64,000 nucleotides of DNA from Brevibacterium aurantiacum (GTDB lineage Bacteria > Actinomycetota > Actinomycetes > Actinomycetales > Brevibacteriaceae): NCBI RefSeq assembly GCF_900169065.1, contig NZ_FXZB01000008.1:1-64000 (forward strand), given 5' to 3'. The position numbers and the translations under genes are program-made. Below, piece by piece: positions 44,315-52,763 of the stretch; positions within the stretch are counted from its first letter, which is position 1, and each line of letters opens with the position of its first letter. The notes under the pieces are model-generated. The model made no database searches and was not told the DNA's origin. It worked only from the letters and a program-made list of their open reading frames with translations.

Positions 44315-45919
44315 TCAGACGAGGACCTCGATGAGCCGTGGTCCCGAATCGGCCAGGCCTGCACGGAAGTCGCGGTCGAGCTCCTCGATGGTCTCGACCC
44401 GACTTGCCGGCACCCCCATGCCGTGGGAGAGGGAGACCCAGTCGATGGCGGGGTTGCCGATGTCGAGCAGTGATTCGGCCTTTGGCCCGAAGTCGGGGAC
44501 GCCGACGTTGGACATCTCATTGCGCAGAATCTGATACTTCCGATTGGCAAAGATGAGAACGACGACGTCGAGCTGCTCCCGTGCATAGGTCCACAGCGCC
44601 TGCGGGTTGTACATGCCCGAACCGTCGGACTCCAAGACGATGACCTTCCTGTCAGGACTGGAGATCGCAGCGCCGACGCCGACGGGAAGTGCCCAGCCGA
44701 TGGACCCACCGGTGCCGCCGAGGTAGTCATGCGGATGCGATCCAGCGGTCTGATCGTAGAAGTCTCGTCCCGTGGTGATGGATTCGTCGAGGACGATCGC
44801 ATTCTCTGGGATCGCGCCCGAGAGCCAGGCGGCGAGTTTGCCCACGGTGATGGTTCCGCTGGGCATCTGCGCCGGGGCGAATTCGGCCCGGTGAGTGGAT
44901 CGGACGAGTTCGAGGTCGGCCGAATGCGCAATATCGGACGAGCCCGACCCACGGCTGCTTGGACCCACACCCACGCATTCGCGCAGGGCTTCGAGAGCCT
45001 CTGAGGAATCGGCGCCGATGGGGCTGAGGGTGAAGAAAGTGGTGCCAGGGGCAGTGAGCACGCTTGGCTTGTCGGGGTAGGCGAAGAAAGCCACAGGCGG
45101 CTTCGCATCAATGAGGATGAGAGCATCGAAGTCCTTCAGCAGCTCCACCGACGGCTCGACAGGGTAGGGAATCTTCGTCACCGCGGGGCGCCCGGCCCCA
45201 CGTTCAGTCCGGGCGGCAAAGGTTTCAGCCAGCAGTGTGGCACCGGTGGCCTCGGCGATCTGAGCCGCCGTCTCCAGCTGAGCCGAACGCAGGGCACGCC
45301 CGCCGAGGAGGATGGCCGTTCTCCGACCGGAGGCCCGCAGTCGTGCGGCACTGGCGGCAACCTCGGCGGGATCGATGGCTATCGGAGTAGACGCGACCGC
45401 GTTCACGGGTTGGGTGTACTCATCGGCGGTGTTCCATGCGGTGTCGGCGGGGAGGATGAGCGAGCTGATCTGCCCGGAGAGGCTGTACCCGATGGCGTCG
45501 GCGGCGTCCTTGGCGATCGAGTTCGCCGAGGGCGAGGTGCGCACCCAGTTGCTGAAGGGCCGCACGGCACCTTCGATGTCAGAGGTCAGCGGTGCGTCGA
45601 GGCTGCGGTGGTAGCCGGCATGGTCGCCGATGATGTTGACCATCGAAGCCCGGGCACGCAGAGCGTTGTGAAGACTGGAGAGACCGTTGGCGGCCCCTGG
45701 CCCCAGATGCAGCAGGGTGGCCGCGGGTTTGTCGAGCATCCTCGAGTAGCCGTCCGCAGCCCCGGTGACGACGCCCTCGAAAAGACCGAGCACGCCACGG
45801 ACGTGGGGCTGTCGATCCAAGGCTGCGACGAAGTGCATCTCCGAGGTGCCAGGGTTGGCGAAGCAGACCTCGATTCCGTTGTGACCCAGTGTCTCCAGCA
45901 GGCTCTCGGCGCCATTCAT
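44315..45919 (-). CDS. Thiamine-diphosphate enzyme of the acetolactate synthase / benzoylformate decarboxylase type
   Basis: The 534-residue protein has GIEVCFANPGTSEMHFVAALD, GLFEGVVTGAADGYSRM with the ThDP-activating Glu, LHLGPGAANGLSSLHNA and a C-terminal ThDP site VIVLESDGSGMYNPQALWTYAREQLDVVVLIFANRKYQIL. The ThDP motif begins SDGSG where GDGS is usual, as in a distinct branch annotated as acetolactate synthase large subunit but without the FAD and small-subunit features of IlvB. It may decarboxylate a 2-oxo acid. ATG 45919 (after AAGGGAG) is preferred to ATG 45961. It is divergent from the VOC dioxygenase gene. Confidence 0.82.
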   Translation of the reverse strand: MNGAESLLETLGHNGIEVCFANPGTSEMHFVAALDRQPHVRGVLGLFEGVVTGAADGYSRMLDKPAATLLHLGPGAANGLSSLHNALRARASMVNIIGDHAGYHRSLDAPLTSDIEGAVRPFSNWVRTSPSANSIAKDAADAIGYSLSGQISSLILPADTAWNTADEYTQPVNAVASTPIAIDPAEVAASAARLRASGRRTAILLGGRALRSAQLETAAQIAEATGATLLAETFAARTERGAGRPAVTKIPYPVEPSVELLKDFDALILIDAKPPVAFFAYPDKPSVLTAPGTTFFTLSPIGADSSEALEALRECVGVGPSSRGSGSSDIAHSADLELVRSTHRAEFAPAQMPSGTITVGKLAAWLSGAIPENAIVLDESITTGRDFYDQTAGSHPHDYLGGTGGSIGWALPVGVGAAISSPDRKVIVLESDGSGMYNPQALWTYAREQLDVVVLIFANRKYQILRNEMSNVGVPDFGPKAESLLDIGNPAIDWVSLSHGMGVPASRVETIEELDRDFRAGLADSGPRLIEVLV

Positions 45920-46075
45920 GCCATCATCTCCCTTGAAGTCGGCCACGGAGGTCTTCGGCATCCGCAGTCAGCCGTTCGTTCTGTCATATCACGCAGTGCC
46001 GCTGTAACGCTCGAGCGTCTGAACTGATGGCCGGGAATATTCGCCTTGTGCTCTCGGTTATACCTCTGTACAGTG

Positions 46076-46095
46076 GTAGTTGAACGTTAAACTAC
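46076..46095. promoter_or_regulatory. MarR-type palindrome before the VOC dioxygenase gene
   Basis: GTAGTT (46076-46081) and AACTAC (46090-46095) flank AACGTT, giving a 20-base near-perfect palindrome 35 bases before the start codon. A weak -35 TTGTGC and -10 TACAGT (46046-46074, 17-base spacer) lie just upstream, so the site would block transcription start. The form resembles operators of MarR-family repressors that sense quinones or phenols; the regulator is not in this window. Confidence 0.5.
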
Positions 46096-46130
46096 TTAGA
46101 TCGCAAGCATTGCTCACCCAGGAGGGCGAC

Positions 46131-47084
46131 ATGACCGTCACCGAGAACACCACAGCATCCGCTACCGCGTCGCCTGTCGTCAACGACACCCTGCTCAGCG
46201 CAGCCACCGGAATGGACGCCGTCACCCTGCGCGTAGGCGATCTCGAGAAGATGTCGACCTACTACTCCAACGCCCTCGCGATGGAACCTCTCGAAGAGGT
46301 GGAGCGCGGCAACGAGATCCACCGTGTACTCGGCCGCGGCACCACCCCCCTGGTCAAGCTCGTCGCCACACCCAACCTGCCCGGCGTCGACCGCACCCAG
46401 GCGGGTCTCTTCCACACTGCCTTCCTGTTCGAGAACCAGGCGTCCCTGGCCGCAACTGTCGCCCATGCTGCGCAGAACACAAACAGCCAGTTCGTCGGTT
46501 CGAGCGACCACCTCGTCAGCGAGGCCTTCTACTTCACCGACCCAGAAGGCAACGGCATCGAACTCTACGTCGACCGCGACCGCTCGGAGTGGAAGCACTC
46601 TGCCGATGGTGAGGTCCGCATGGACACGATCTACCTCGACCCGAACGCCTTCCTCGCCGAGCACCTCGACGAGCAGACACTGTCACAGGCCAACACCCTG
46701 CCGGGCATCATCGGCCACGTCCACCTGCAGGTCGGCGACGTGCCCACCGCACGCAAGTTCTACGTCGACGCACTCGGCTTCGAACCGACGCTGGCCTCGA
46801 TGCCAGGCGTCCTCTTCGCCTCGGCCGGTGCATACCACCACCACGTTGCGATGAACACCTGGAACAGCCGCGGTGCCGGACCACGCGCAGCAAGCCTCGG
46901 CCTCGGCGATGTCGCCATCACCGTGCCGGGCCGCGAGGACCTCGACGCGCTCGTCGCTCGCCTGAAAGCACGGAAGATGGACTTCGCCGACGACGGTCGC
47001 TCGGTCCGCCTCTCCGATCCATGGGGAACGCAGGTGACCCTGGGAATCGGAACCAGCACGACAGATCAGACCCTAACGCGGTAA
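46131..47084 (+). CDS. Two-domain VOC protein, catechol-2,3-dioxygenase-like (CatE/Mhq type)
   Basis: The 317-residue protein has two vicinal-oxygen-chelate domains (about 28-150 and 185-305). Metal ligands can be read as His in LFHTAFLF, Glu in FTDPEGNGIELYVDR and His in HVHLQVGDV; the second domain has YHHHVAMNTW but ends WGTQVTL without Glu, so the active site is probably in one domain. Such proteins are ring-cleaving dioxygenases for catechol or hydroquinone, often regulated by MarR repressors. ATG 46131 has GGAGG upstream. A perfect terminator follows. Confidence 0.84.
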   Translation: MTVTENTTASATASPVVNDTLLSAATGMDAVTLRVGDLEKMSTYYSNALAMEPLEEVERGNEIHRVLGRGTTPLVKLVATPNLPGVDRTQAGLFHTAFLFENQASLAATVAHAAQNTNSQFVGSSDHLVSEAFYFTDPEGNGIELYVDRDRSEWKHSADGEVRMDTIYLDPNAFLAEHLDEQTLSQANTLPGIIGHVHLQVGDVPTARKFYVDALGFEPTLASMPGVLFASAGAYHHHVAMNTWNSRGAGPRAASLGLGDVAITVPGREDLDALVARLKARKMDFADDGRSVRLSDPWGTQVTLGIGTSTTDQTLTR

Positions 47085-47101
47085 TCCCACCGCTCAGACA
47101 G

Positions 47102-47141
47102 AGGCCTTGGCAGGAACTACGGTTCCTGCCAAGGCCTTTTT
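47102..47141 (+). terminator. Rho-independent terminator of the VOC gene
   Basis: AGGCCTTGGCAGGAAC (47102-47117) and GTTCCTGCCAAGGCCT (47122-47137) form a perfect 16-bp stem with loop TACG, followed by a run of T to 47141. It ends 18 bases after the dioxygenase stop. Confidence 0.92.
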
Positions 47142-47235
47142 CGCGACGGGCCTCTCCCCCGAGATGGCGTCTTCCCCAAGCTGGAGTCGCCCCCGAATTC
47201 GAGTCGCGAACCGTCGCGCCGGCCGAACAGTTCGC

Positions 47236-49395
47236 TCACTGTGCGGCTGACGCCGATGCCTCCGGTCGCAGGTCCAACCGCCGCAGCAGCTGAGCGTTGA
47301 GTGCGACCACGATCGTGGAGATCGACATGAGGATCGCCCCGACGCTCATCGGCAGCACGAACCCGATGGGTGCCAGGACGCCGGCGGCGAGTGGGACCGA
47401 GATGATGTTGTAGCCGGCGGCCCACCACAGGTTCTGCTTCATCTTCCTGAACGTCGCTCGGGAGAGTTCGATGACTGAGAGCACGGACCTCGGGTCATCC
47501 GAGGCCAGGATGACTCCAGCCGAGCCGATGGCCACATCGGTTCCGGCACCGATGGCGATGCCGACATCTGCGGCGGCCAAGGCCGGCGCATCGTTGACTC
47601 CGTCGCCGACCATCGCAACCTTGCGACCTTCTCCCTGCAGCTCGGCGACCTTCGCAGCCTTGTCGGCAGGGTGGACTCCGGCAAATACTCGATCGATGCC
47701 GAGCTCGGCGGCCACGGACTGCGCAACCGCCTCGGCGTCACCGGTGATCATGACCACCTGTGCACCACGCCTGTGCAGCGCATCGACGGCTTCGCGGGAT
47801 TCGGGGCGGATCTCATCGGCCAGCCTCAGCGCACCGATGACGCTTCCACCACGAAGGACGTGGAGGATGATGGCACCCTCGCTGCTCCACTGCGCGGCGA
47901 TCCGAGCTTCCTTCACGCCGTGCTTGCTGAGCAGATAGGGCCCACCCACGGCCACCTCCGCGCCGTTGACCTCAGCATTGACTCCGACCGCTGGTGACGA
48001 GGAGAAGTTCGTTGCCGCCGGGATCTCGAGTCCACGGTCTTCTGCGGCGCGGACAATGGCTCGGGCCAGAGGATGCTCACTGCCTGACTCGGCGGCTGCG
48101 GCGAGTGCGAGGATCTCATCCTCTGTGCTGTTCTCAGTCGTGACCTCAACCGCCGTGACGCTCGGTTCGCCCTTGGTCAGGGTGCCGGTCTTGTCGAAGA
48201 GCACGGAATCGACTGTGCGCATCGTCTCCAGCGCCAGCCGGTCCTTGATGAGGACACCGCCGCGGGCCGCACGCTCGGTGGCAATGGATACGACGAGCGG
48301 GATGGCCAGGCCCAAAGCGTGGGGACAGGCGATGACGAGGACGGTGATCGTGCGCACGACCGCCGAGTCCGGCATTCCCACCAGAGTCCAGACGATCGCG
48401 GTGATGACGGCGGCGCCGAGTGCGAACCAGAACAGCCAGGCCGAGGCCCTATCGGCGATGCGCTGTGCTCGCGATGTCGAGTTCTGTGCCTCGGAGACCA
48501 GCTTCTGGATGCCAGCCAGCGCAGTGTCATCGCCGGTGGCAGTGATTTCGAGGCGCAGCCCGGAGTCGGTGGCGACGGTGCCTGCCACCACGGTATCGCC
48601 GACCCCGCGACGAACGGTCGTCGATTCCCCCGTGACCATGGACTCATCCATGCTGGCCGAACCGTCGATGACGCGGCCATCAGCAGGGACAGCCGCACCG
48701 GGGCGGACGATGACAGTGTCGCCGAGCTTGAGGTCGGCGGGGTCGACCATCACAGCTTCACCGTCGACGATCGTCTCTGCCTGATCGGGCAGCAGCGCCG
48801 CCAGGCTGTCCAGTGCCGAGGTGGTCTGTGCCAGGGACCGCATCTCCAGCCAGTGCCCGGCGAGCATGATGACGACGAGGAGTGCCAGCTCCCACCAGAA
48901 GTCGAGTTCGGCGTCGAGGACTCCGAGTGAGGATCCCCAGGAGGAGAGGAAGGCGACGGTGATGGCCAGGGCGATGAGGAGCATCATGCCCGGATTGCGG
49001 TCCTTCAACTCGCTCAGACCGCCGGTCAGGAACGGCTTGCCGCCCCAGAAGTACATGATGGTGCCGAGTATCGGCGAGAGCCACCGCAGCCAGCCGAGGA
49101 TGCCGATCTCGGGAACTTCGTAGCCGACGAGGTGGCCGAACATCGGGCTGAAGGCGATGACCGGGATCGCGAAGATGAGCATGACCCAGAAGAGGCGGCG
49201 GAATTGAGCGACGTGGTCGCCGTGGCCCGAATGACCCGCGTGGTCGTCGTGGCCCGAGTGTGCGGCGTGGTCATCATGCCCCGGGTGCACGTTGCGCAGT
49301 TCACGGTCAGCGTGACTGCGATGAGCATCGTGGTTCATATGCTCGTCGACGTCGGAGTAACCGGTGTGATTCTCATGCTCGTGCTGTGCTCCCAT
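47236..49395 (-). CDS. copB: CopB-type copper-translocating P-type ATPase (P1B-3)
   Basis: The 719-residue pump has a His-rich N-terminal tail in place of a CxxC metal-binding domain (about 1-65: repeated HDDHAAHSGHDDHAGHSGHGDH), the channel motif VIACPHALGLAIPL (CPH, typical of CopB and Cu(II)-preferring P1B-3), DKTGTLTKGEP (phosphorylated Asp), MITGDAEAVA, MVGDGVNDAPAL and a final KMKQNLWWAAGYNIISVPLAAG. It exports copper, using ATP. ATG 49395 is chosen because an operator-like repeat ends just 10 bases upstream; any longer reading would translate the operator. Confidence 0.9.
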   Translation of the reverse strand: MGAQHEHENHTGYSDVDEHMNHDAHRSHADRELRNVHPGHDDHAAHSGHDDHAGHSGHGDHVAQFRRLFWVMLIFAIPVIAFSPMFGHLVGYEVPEIGILGWLRWLSPILGTIMYFWGGKPFLTGGLSELKDRNPGMMLLIALAITVAFLSSWGSSLGVLDAELDFWWELALLVVIMLAGHWLEMRSLAQTTSALDSLAALLPDQAETIVDGEAVMVDPADLKLGDTVIVRPGAAVPADGRVIDGSASMDESMVTGESTTVRRGVGDTVVAGTVATDSGLRLEITATGDDTALAGIQKLVSEAQNSTSRAQRIADRASAWLFWFALGAAVITAIVWTLVGMPDSAVVRTITVLVIACPHALGLAIPLVVSIATERAARGGVLIKDRLALETMRTVDSVLFDKTGTLTKGEPSVTAVEVTTENSTEDEILALAAAAESGSEHPLARAIVRAAEDRGLEIPAATNFSSSPAVGVNAEVNGAEVAVGGPYLLSKHGVKEARIAAQWSSEGAIILHVLRGGSVIGALRLADEIRPESREAVDALHRRGAQVVMITGDAEAVAQSVAAELGIDRVFAGVHPADKAAKVAELQGEGRKVAMVGDGVNDAPALAAADVGIAIGAGTDVAIGSAGVILASDDPRSVLSVIELSRATFRKMKQNLWWAAGYNIISVPLAAGVLAPIGFVLPMSVGAILMSISTIVVALNAQLLRRLDLRPEASASAAQ

Positions 49396-49405
49396 ACCGT
49401 CACCG

Positions 49406-49424
49406 TATACCCCTTGAGGGTATA
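49406..49424. promoter_or_regulatory. CsoR-like operator upstream of copB
   Basis: TATACCC (49406-49412) and GGGTATA (49418-49424) form a perfect inverted repeat with a 5-base spacer, 10 bases before the copB start. The form matches operators of copper-sensing CsoR-type repressors, which are released when Cu(I) binds. No csoR gene is in the window. Confidence 0.6.
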
Positions 49425-49518
49425 TAACAACGGGCTTCGACCCGGCCCCGTCACGGAGAACCGGAGGGCCTTGCGACAGTCGGATGTACAGCGACCTCTG
49501 CAATTGCGGGCGGTCACG

Positions 49519-49584
49519 GCCAACGGTCGGTCAACGGTGGTCGAAGAACGAGCCTGGGGCGACCACCGGTTACCGACCGTTGGC
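49519..49584. repeat. 25-bp inverted repeat between divergent genes
   Basis: An arm starting GCCAACGGTCGGT (49519-49543) is mirrored by one ending ACCGACCGTTGGC (49560-49584), with a 16-base loop and mismatches confined to three positions. Inside the arms the half-site AACGG recurs. It follows no gene, so it is not a normal terminator. It may be a cruciform or multi-site operator. Confidence 0.6.
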
Positions 49585-49826
49585 GGATCGATGAGCCGCG
49601 AATGTCGATTCACCGGCGGGGCCCATCAGCCACGCCGGGCCAACGAGCCGCCTCACCTCGCGAGCTGTACATTGCATAGTTACGCAATTATGGGCAATAC
49701 TTGCTCATGCTGTTCAACTTCGTATGCGGCGCACAGACAGTCGCATGTCTTCAAACCGGCTCACCGCGAGTCGGACCGGTTCAACCCCGGCTCGTTGACT
49801 GAGTCGGCCTCACTGCGGAGGATCTT

Positions 49827-51371
49827 ATGGATCTGCAACTCATTCTGGCGCTCATCGCCGGGATCGCGACGATCGTCGTCATCGTCCTGGCGACCCGCCT
49901 CGACGCCTTCATCGCACTTCTGGCGGCATCGGTCGTCACCGGCATCGTCGCCGGCCAGGACCTGCTCTCGATCGTCGACGCCATCACCACCGGCTTCGGC
50001 AACACGCTTGCCAGCATCGGCATCGTCATCGGCCTGGGTGTGGGGATCGGCAAGATCCTCGAAGTCTCCGGCGCAGCGGACTCACTGGCCCGTGCCTTCC
50101 TGCGTGCCTTCGGCGACGGGCGCGAGGCCTGGGCCATGGGCACCGTCGGCTCTCTCGTGTCCATCCCGGTCTTCTGCGACTCCGGCTACGTGATCATGAA
50201 CCCGCTGGCCCGCTCGATCGCCCGCGTCAAGCGCGGTGGCTATGTCACCCTCGCACTGGCGCTGGGCTGCGGCATGACGCTGACCCACCACATGGTGCCG
50301 CCGACACCGGGGCCACTGGCTGCCACGGGCATCCTCGGCGCCGACATCGGCTCGGTCATCCTCACCGGTGTCATCTTCACGGTCCTTCTCCTGCCGGTCG
50401 TCGTCATCTACGCCCGTTGGATCGGCCCGAAGCTCGAACCCGTCCTCAACGCTGCCGTCAAGCACGACGTGTACGGCTCGGTCACGGCCGCCTCGGCGGG
50501 AGGACATGCCGTCGAGGGCGGAGGCGACCGAACTGAACACGGCAACGTTGCCACAATGACCGGTGAAGATGCGGATGCCGCAACCACTGCAAGCAAATCA
50601 GACGACTCGACGAACACAGCCACCTCCGCCGCAGGCGGCAGCACCGAAGCCGGCAACAACGAAACAGGTGCGACGAAGAATCCGGGAGCCTTCCTCGGGT
50701 TCCTCCCGCTCATCGTTCCGCTGCTGCTCATTGTCGGGAACACCGTGTCGACGGCGATCGACAAGAGCGCTCAGGGCGAACTCTCCGGCGATACCTACGA
50801 GCCCTCGGCCTGGGTCGCACCGCTGGCGTTCCTCGGCAACCCCGTCATCGCACTCATGATCGGCCTCATCCTCGCCGTCTACACCCTGCTGCCCCGCATG
50901 ACCCCACGCAACAAGGTGCAGAACTGGCTGGCCGACGGCGCAGCCTCCGCGGGACTCATCCTCCTCATCACCGGTGCCGGTGGCGCCTTCGGCATGGTGC
51001 TGACCGAATCGGGAGTCGGCGACGCCCTGGCCGAGGCGATCGCTTCGATCAGCCTGCCCGCGTTCCTCGTCCCCTTCGTCATCGCTTCCCTCGTGCGCAT
51101 CGCGCAGGGATCGGGCACGGTCGCAATGATCACCGCGGCTTCGGTCACCGCCCCACTCATCGCACCACTGGGTCTGAGCCCGCTGGTCGCCGTGATGGCC
51201 TGCACCGCCGGATCGATGGTCTTCTCCTACTTCAACGACTCGTACTTCTGGGTCGTCACCCGCTTCACCGGCCTCGACGGCATGAATGCCATCAAGGGCT
51301 GGTCGGGCATCACCACTGCCGTGTGGGCAGGTTCCATTCCGCTGCTGTTCGTGCTCGACTTGATCGTATGA
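49827..51371 (+). CDS. GntP-family gluconate/sugar-acid:H+ symporter
   Basis: The 514-residue permease has GIVIGLGVGIGKILEVSGAADSLARAFL, SLVSIPVFCDSGYVIMNPL and CGMTLTHHMVPPTPGPLAATG, all GntP marks, and a FVIASLVRIAQGSGTVAMITAAS core. A hydrophilic stretch of about 75 residues rich in Thr, Ala, Gly, Asp (about 211-286) replaces the short loop in the middle of the protein, so it lengthens the family's usual 440-450 residues. It is coupled by ATGA overlap to the sugar-acid kinase gene and most likely imports D-threonate or L-erythronate-type acids. Confidence 0.9.
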   Translation: MDLQLILALIAGIATIVVIVLATRLDAFIALLAASVVTGIVAGQDLLSIVDAITTGFGNTLASIGIVIGLGVGIGKILEVSGAADSLARAFLRAFGDGREAWAMGTVGSLVSIPVFCDSGYVIMNPLARSIARVKRGGYVTLALALGCGMTLTHHMVPPTPGPLAATGILGADIGSVILTGVIFTVLLLPVVVIYARWIGPKLEPVLNAAVKHDVYGSVTAASAGGHAVEGGGDRTEHGNVATMTGEDADAATTASKSDDSTNTATSAAGGSTEAGNNETGATKNPGAFLGFLPLIVPLLLIVGNTVSTAIDKSAQGELSGDTYEPSAWVAPLAFLGNPVIALMIGLILAVYTLLPRMTPRNKVQNWLADGAASAGLILLITGAGGAFGMVLTESGVGDALAEAIASISLPAFLVPFVIASLVRIAQGSGTVAMITAASVTAPLIAPLGLSPLVAVMACTAGSMVFSYFNDSYFWVVTRFTGLDGMNAIKGWSGITTAVWAGSIPLLFVLDLIV

Positions 51372-52699
51372 GCCAGGACAGCCCACGGATCCTCATCGTC
51401 GCCGACGACCTCACCGGCGGCAACGCCTGCGGAGCCCTCTTCGCCGAGGCGGGGCTACGGACCATCACCGTGACCGGGACGAGCCAGTCCGCGAAGGTCA
51501 ACCTCGATGACCTCCTCGACGACTACGACGCCGTCGTACTCAATGCCGACTCCCGGCACCTGCCACCGGAGAAGGCCGCTGAGCTCACCGAATCGCTCAT
51601 CGGCATCACCAGCGACATCGATCTCGTTGCCTGCCGCATCGACACGACCCTGCGAGGCAATGTCGGACCCACCGCCGAGGCTGCTCTGCGTGCCCGCCGG
51701 AACCTGACCTCCAGTACGGGGCCGGGTCGAGTGATGGGACTGTGCATTCCCGCCTTCCCCGCCTCGGGACGGGTCACCGTCGGCGGTCGACAGCTGCTCA
51801 ACGGCCGGCTGCTCGAAGACACCGAGCTGCGCAATGACGTCCGCTCCCCCATGCGAACCTCCGTGGTCGCCGACATCGTGCAGGAGAACACCGATCTGCA
51901 GTGCCACACCGTCGAACTCTCGACAGTGCTTGCCGGCCACGATGCGATCCGCTCCGACGTCATCGCTGCGGTCGCTGCAGGCGCGGATGTCATCGTCGCC
52001 GATGCGCTCAACAACGAGCACATCGACCTCGTCGCCCGGGCGGTCGTCGACATCGGCCGGGAGGAGACGATCGACTGGGTGTGCATCGACCCGGGGCCGG
52101 GCAGCCTCGCACTGGCCCGGGTGCTCCTGCCGCCTCGAAAGACCGGAGCGATCTTCGGGGTCTCCGGATCGGCGACCGAGATCACTCGCACCCAGCTGGC
52201 GAAACTCAACGAGGACCCCACGATCACCGTGGTGCGGGCGGCACTCGATGCCGACGATCTGCCCGATGTGCGGGCCACACTCGAGCGGGTCCGCACCGCC
52301 GCCTCGGCGCGGGCTGGCGAGTCACAGGCCGATGCGGTGAGAGCCGTCATCGTCGCCACCGTCGTCGATGCCGCCGATCTGCTCGAGCTCACCGACGAAC
52401 AGTCCGAGTCCATCCCCCGCAGGCTCGCCCAGATCACCGCCGAGGTGATGGCCTCGATCGCTGTCACCGGCCTCTACACCACCGGCGGGGACGTCACCGC
52501 TGCGGTGCTGGCAGAACTGGGAGCACTCGGCATGGAGATCGACCGTGAGATCGTTCCCCTGGCCGTGGGCGGACGCATCGTCGGCGGGACCGCCTCCGGA
52601 CTGCCGATCGTGACGAAGGGCGGACTCATCGGCGACGCCGGCACCGGAGTCCTCTGCCTCGACCATCTCATCCAGGCCGCCGGAAAGAAGAGCGCATGA
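51368..52699 (+). CDS. Four-carbon acid sugar kinase (DUF1537, DtnK/OtnK/LtnK-like)
   Basis: The 443-residue protein begins ILIVADDLTGGNACGALFAEAG, the substrate-binding DDxTG block of four-carbon acid sugar kinases, and has TTLRGNVGPTAEAALRA, FGVSGSATEITRTQL and the C-terminal nucleotide-binding LYTTGGDVTAAVLAEL with VTKGGLIGD. It should phosphorylate D-threonate, L-threonate or D-erythronate at O-4. It is placed between the GntP permease (ATGA overlap) and pdxA2, whose product uses 4-phospho-acids, so the pathway ends in dihydroxyacetone phosphate and CO2. Confidence 0.9.
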   Translation: MSQDSPRILIVADDLTGGNACGALFAEAGLRTITVTGTSQSAKVNLDDLLDDYDAVVLNADSRHLPPEKAAELTESLIGITSDIDLVACRIDTTLRGNVGPTAEAALRARRNLTSSTGPGRVMGLCIPAFPASGRVTVGGRQLLNGRLLEDTELRNDVRSPMRTSVVADIVQENTDLQCHTVELSTVLAGHDAIRSDVIAAVAAGADVIVADALNNEHIDLVARAVVDIGREETIDWVCIDPGPGSLALARVLLPPRKTGAIFGVSGSATEITRTQLAKLNEDPTITVVRAALDADDLPDVRATLERVRTAASARAGESQADAVRAVIVATVVDAADLLELTDEQSESIPRRLAQITAEVMASIAVTGLYTTGGDVTAAVLAELGALGMEIDREIVPLAVGGRIVGGTASGLPIVTKGGLIGDAGTGVLCLDHLIQAAGKKSA

Positions 52700-52763
52700 G
52701 GTCTCGAATCTCTGCGCACACGCGCATCACTCGATCCGAGAACCCAACATTGAGGAGAACGAC

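Larger units (their letters stand above)
49396..49826. other. Long divergent intergenic region (copB / gntP)
   Basis: No gene is supported in these 431 bases. They hold, left to right, the CsoR-like operator, a 25-bp near-perfect hairpin (49519-49584), and an ATTGC-N8-GCAAT dyad (49671-49688) in an AT-richer patch 140 bases before gntP that may serve its regulator. Confidence 0.7.

Noticed and set aside
49396..49503. Upstream extension of the copper ATPase to 49503.
   Set aside because: It would translate a perfect operator-like repeat, and the added residues have no similarity to P-type ATPase N-termini.
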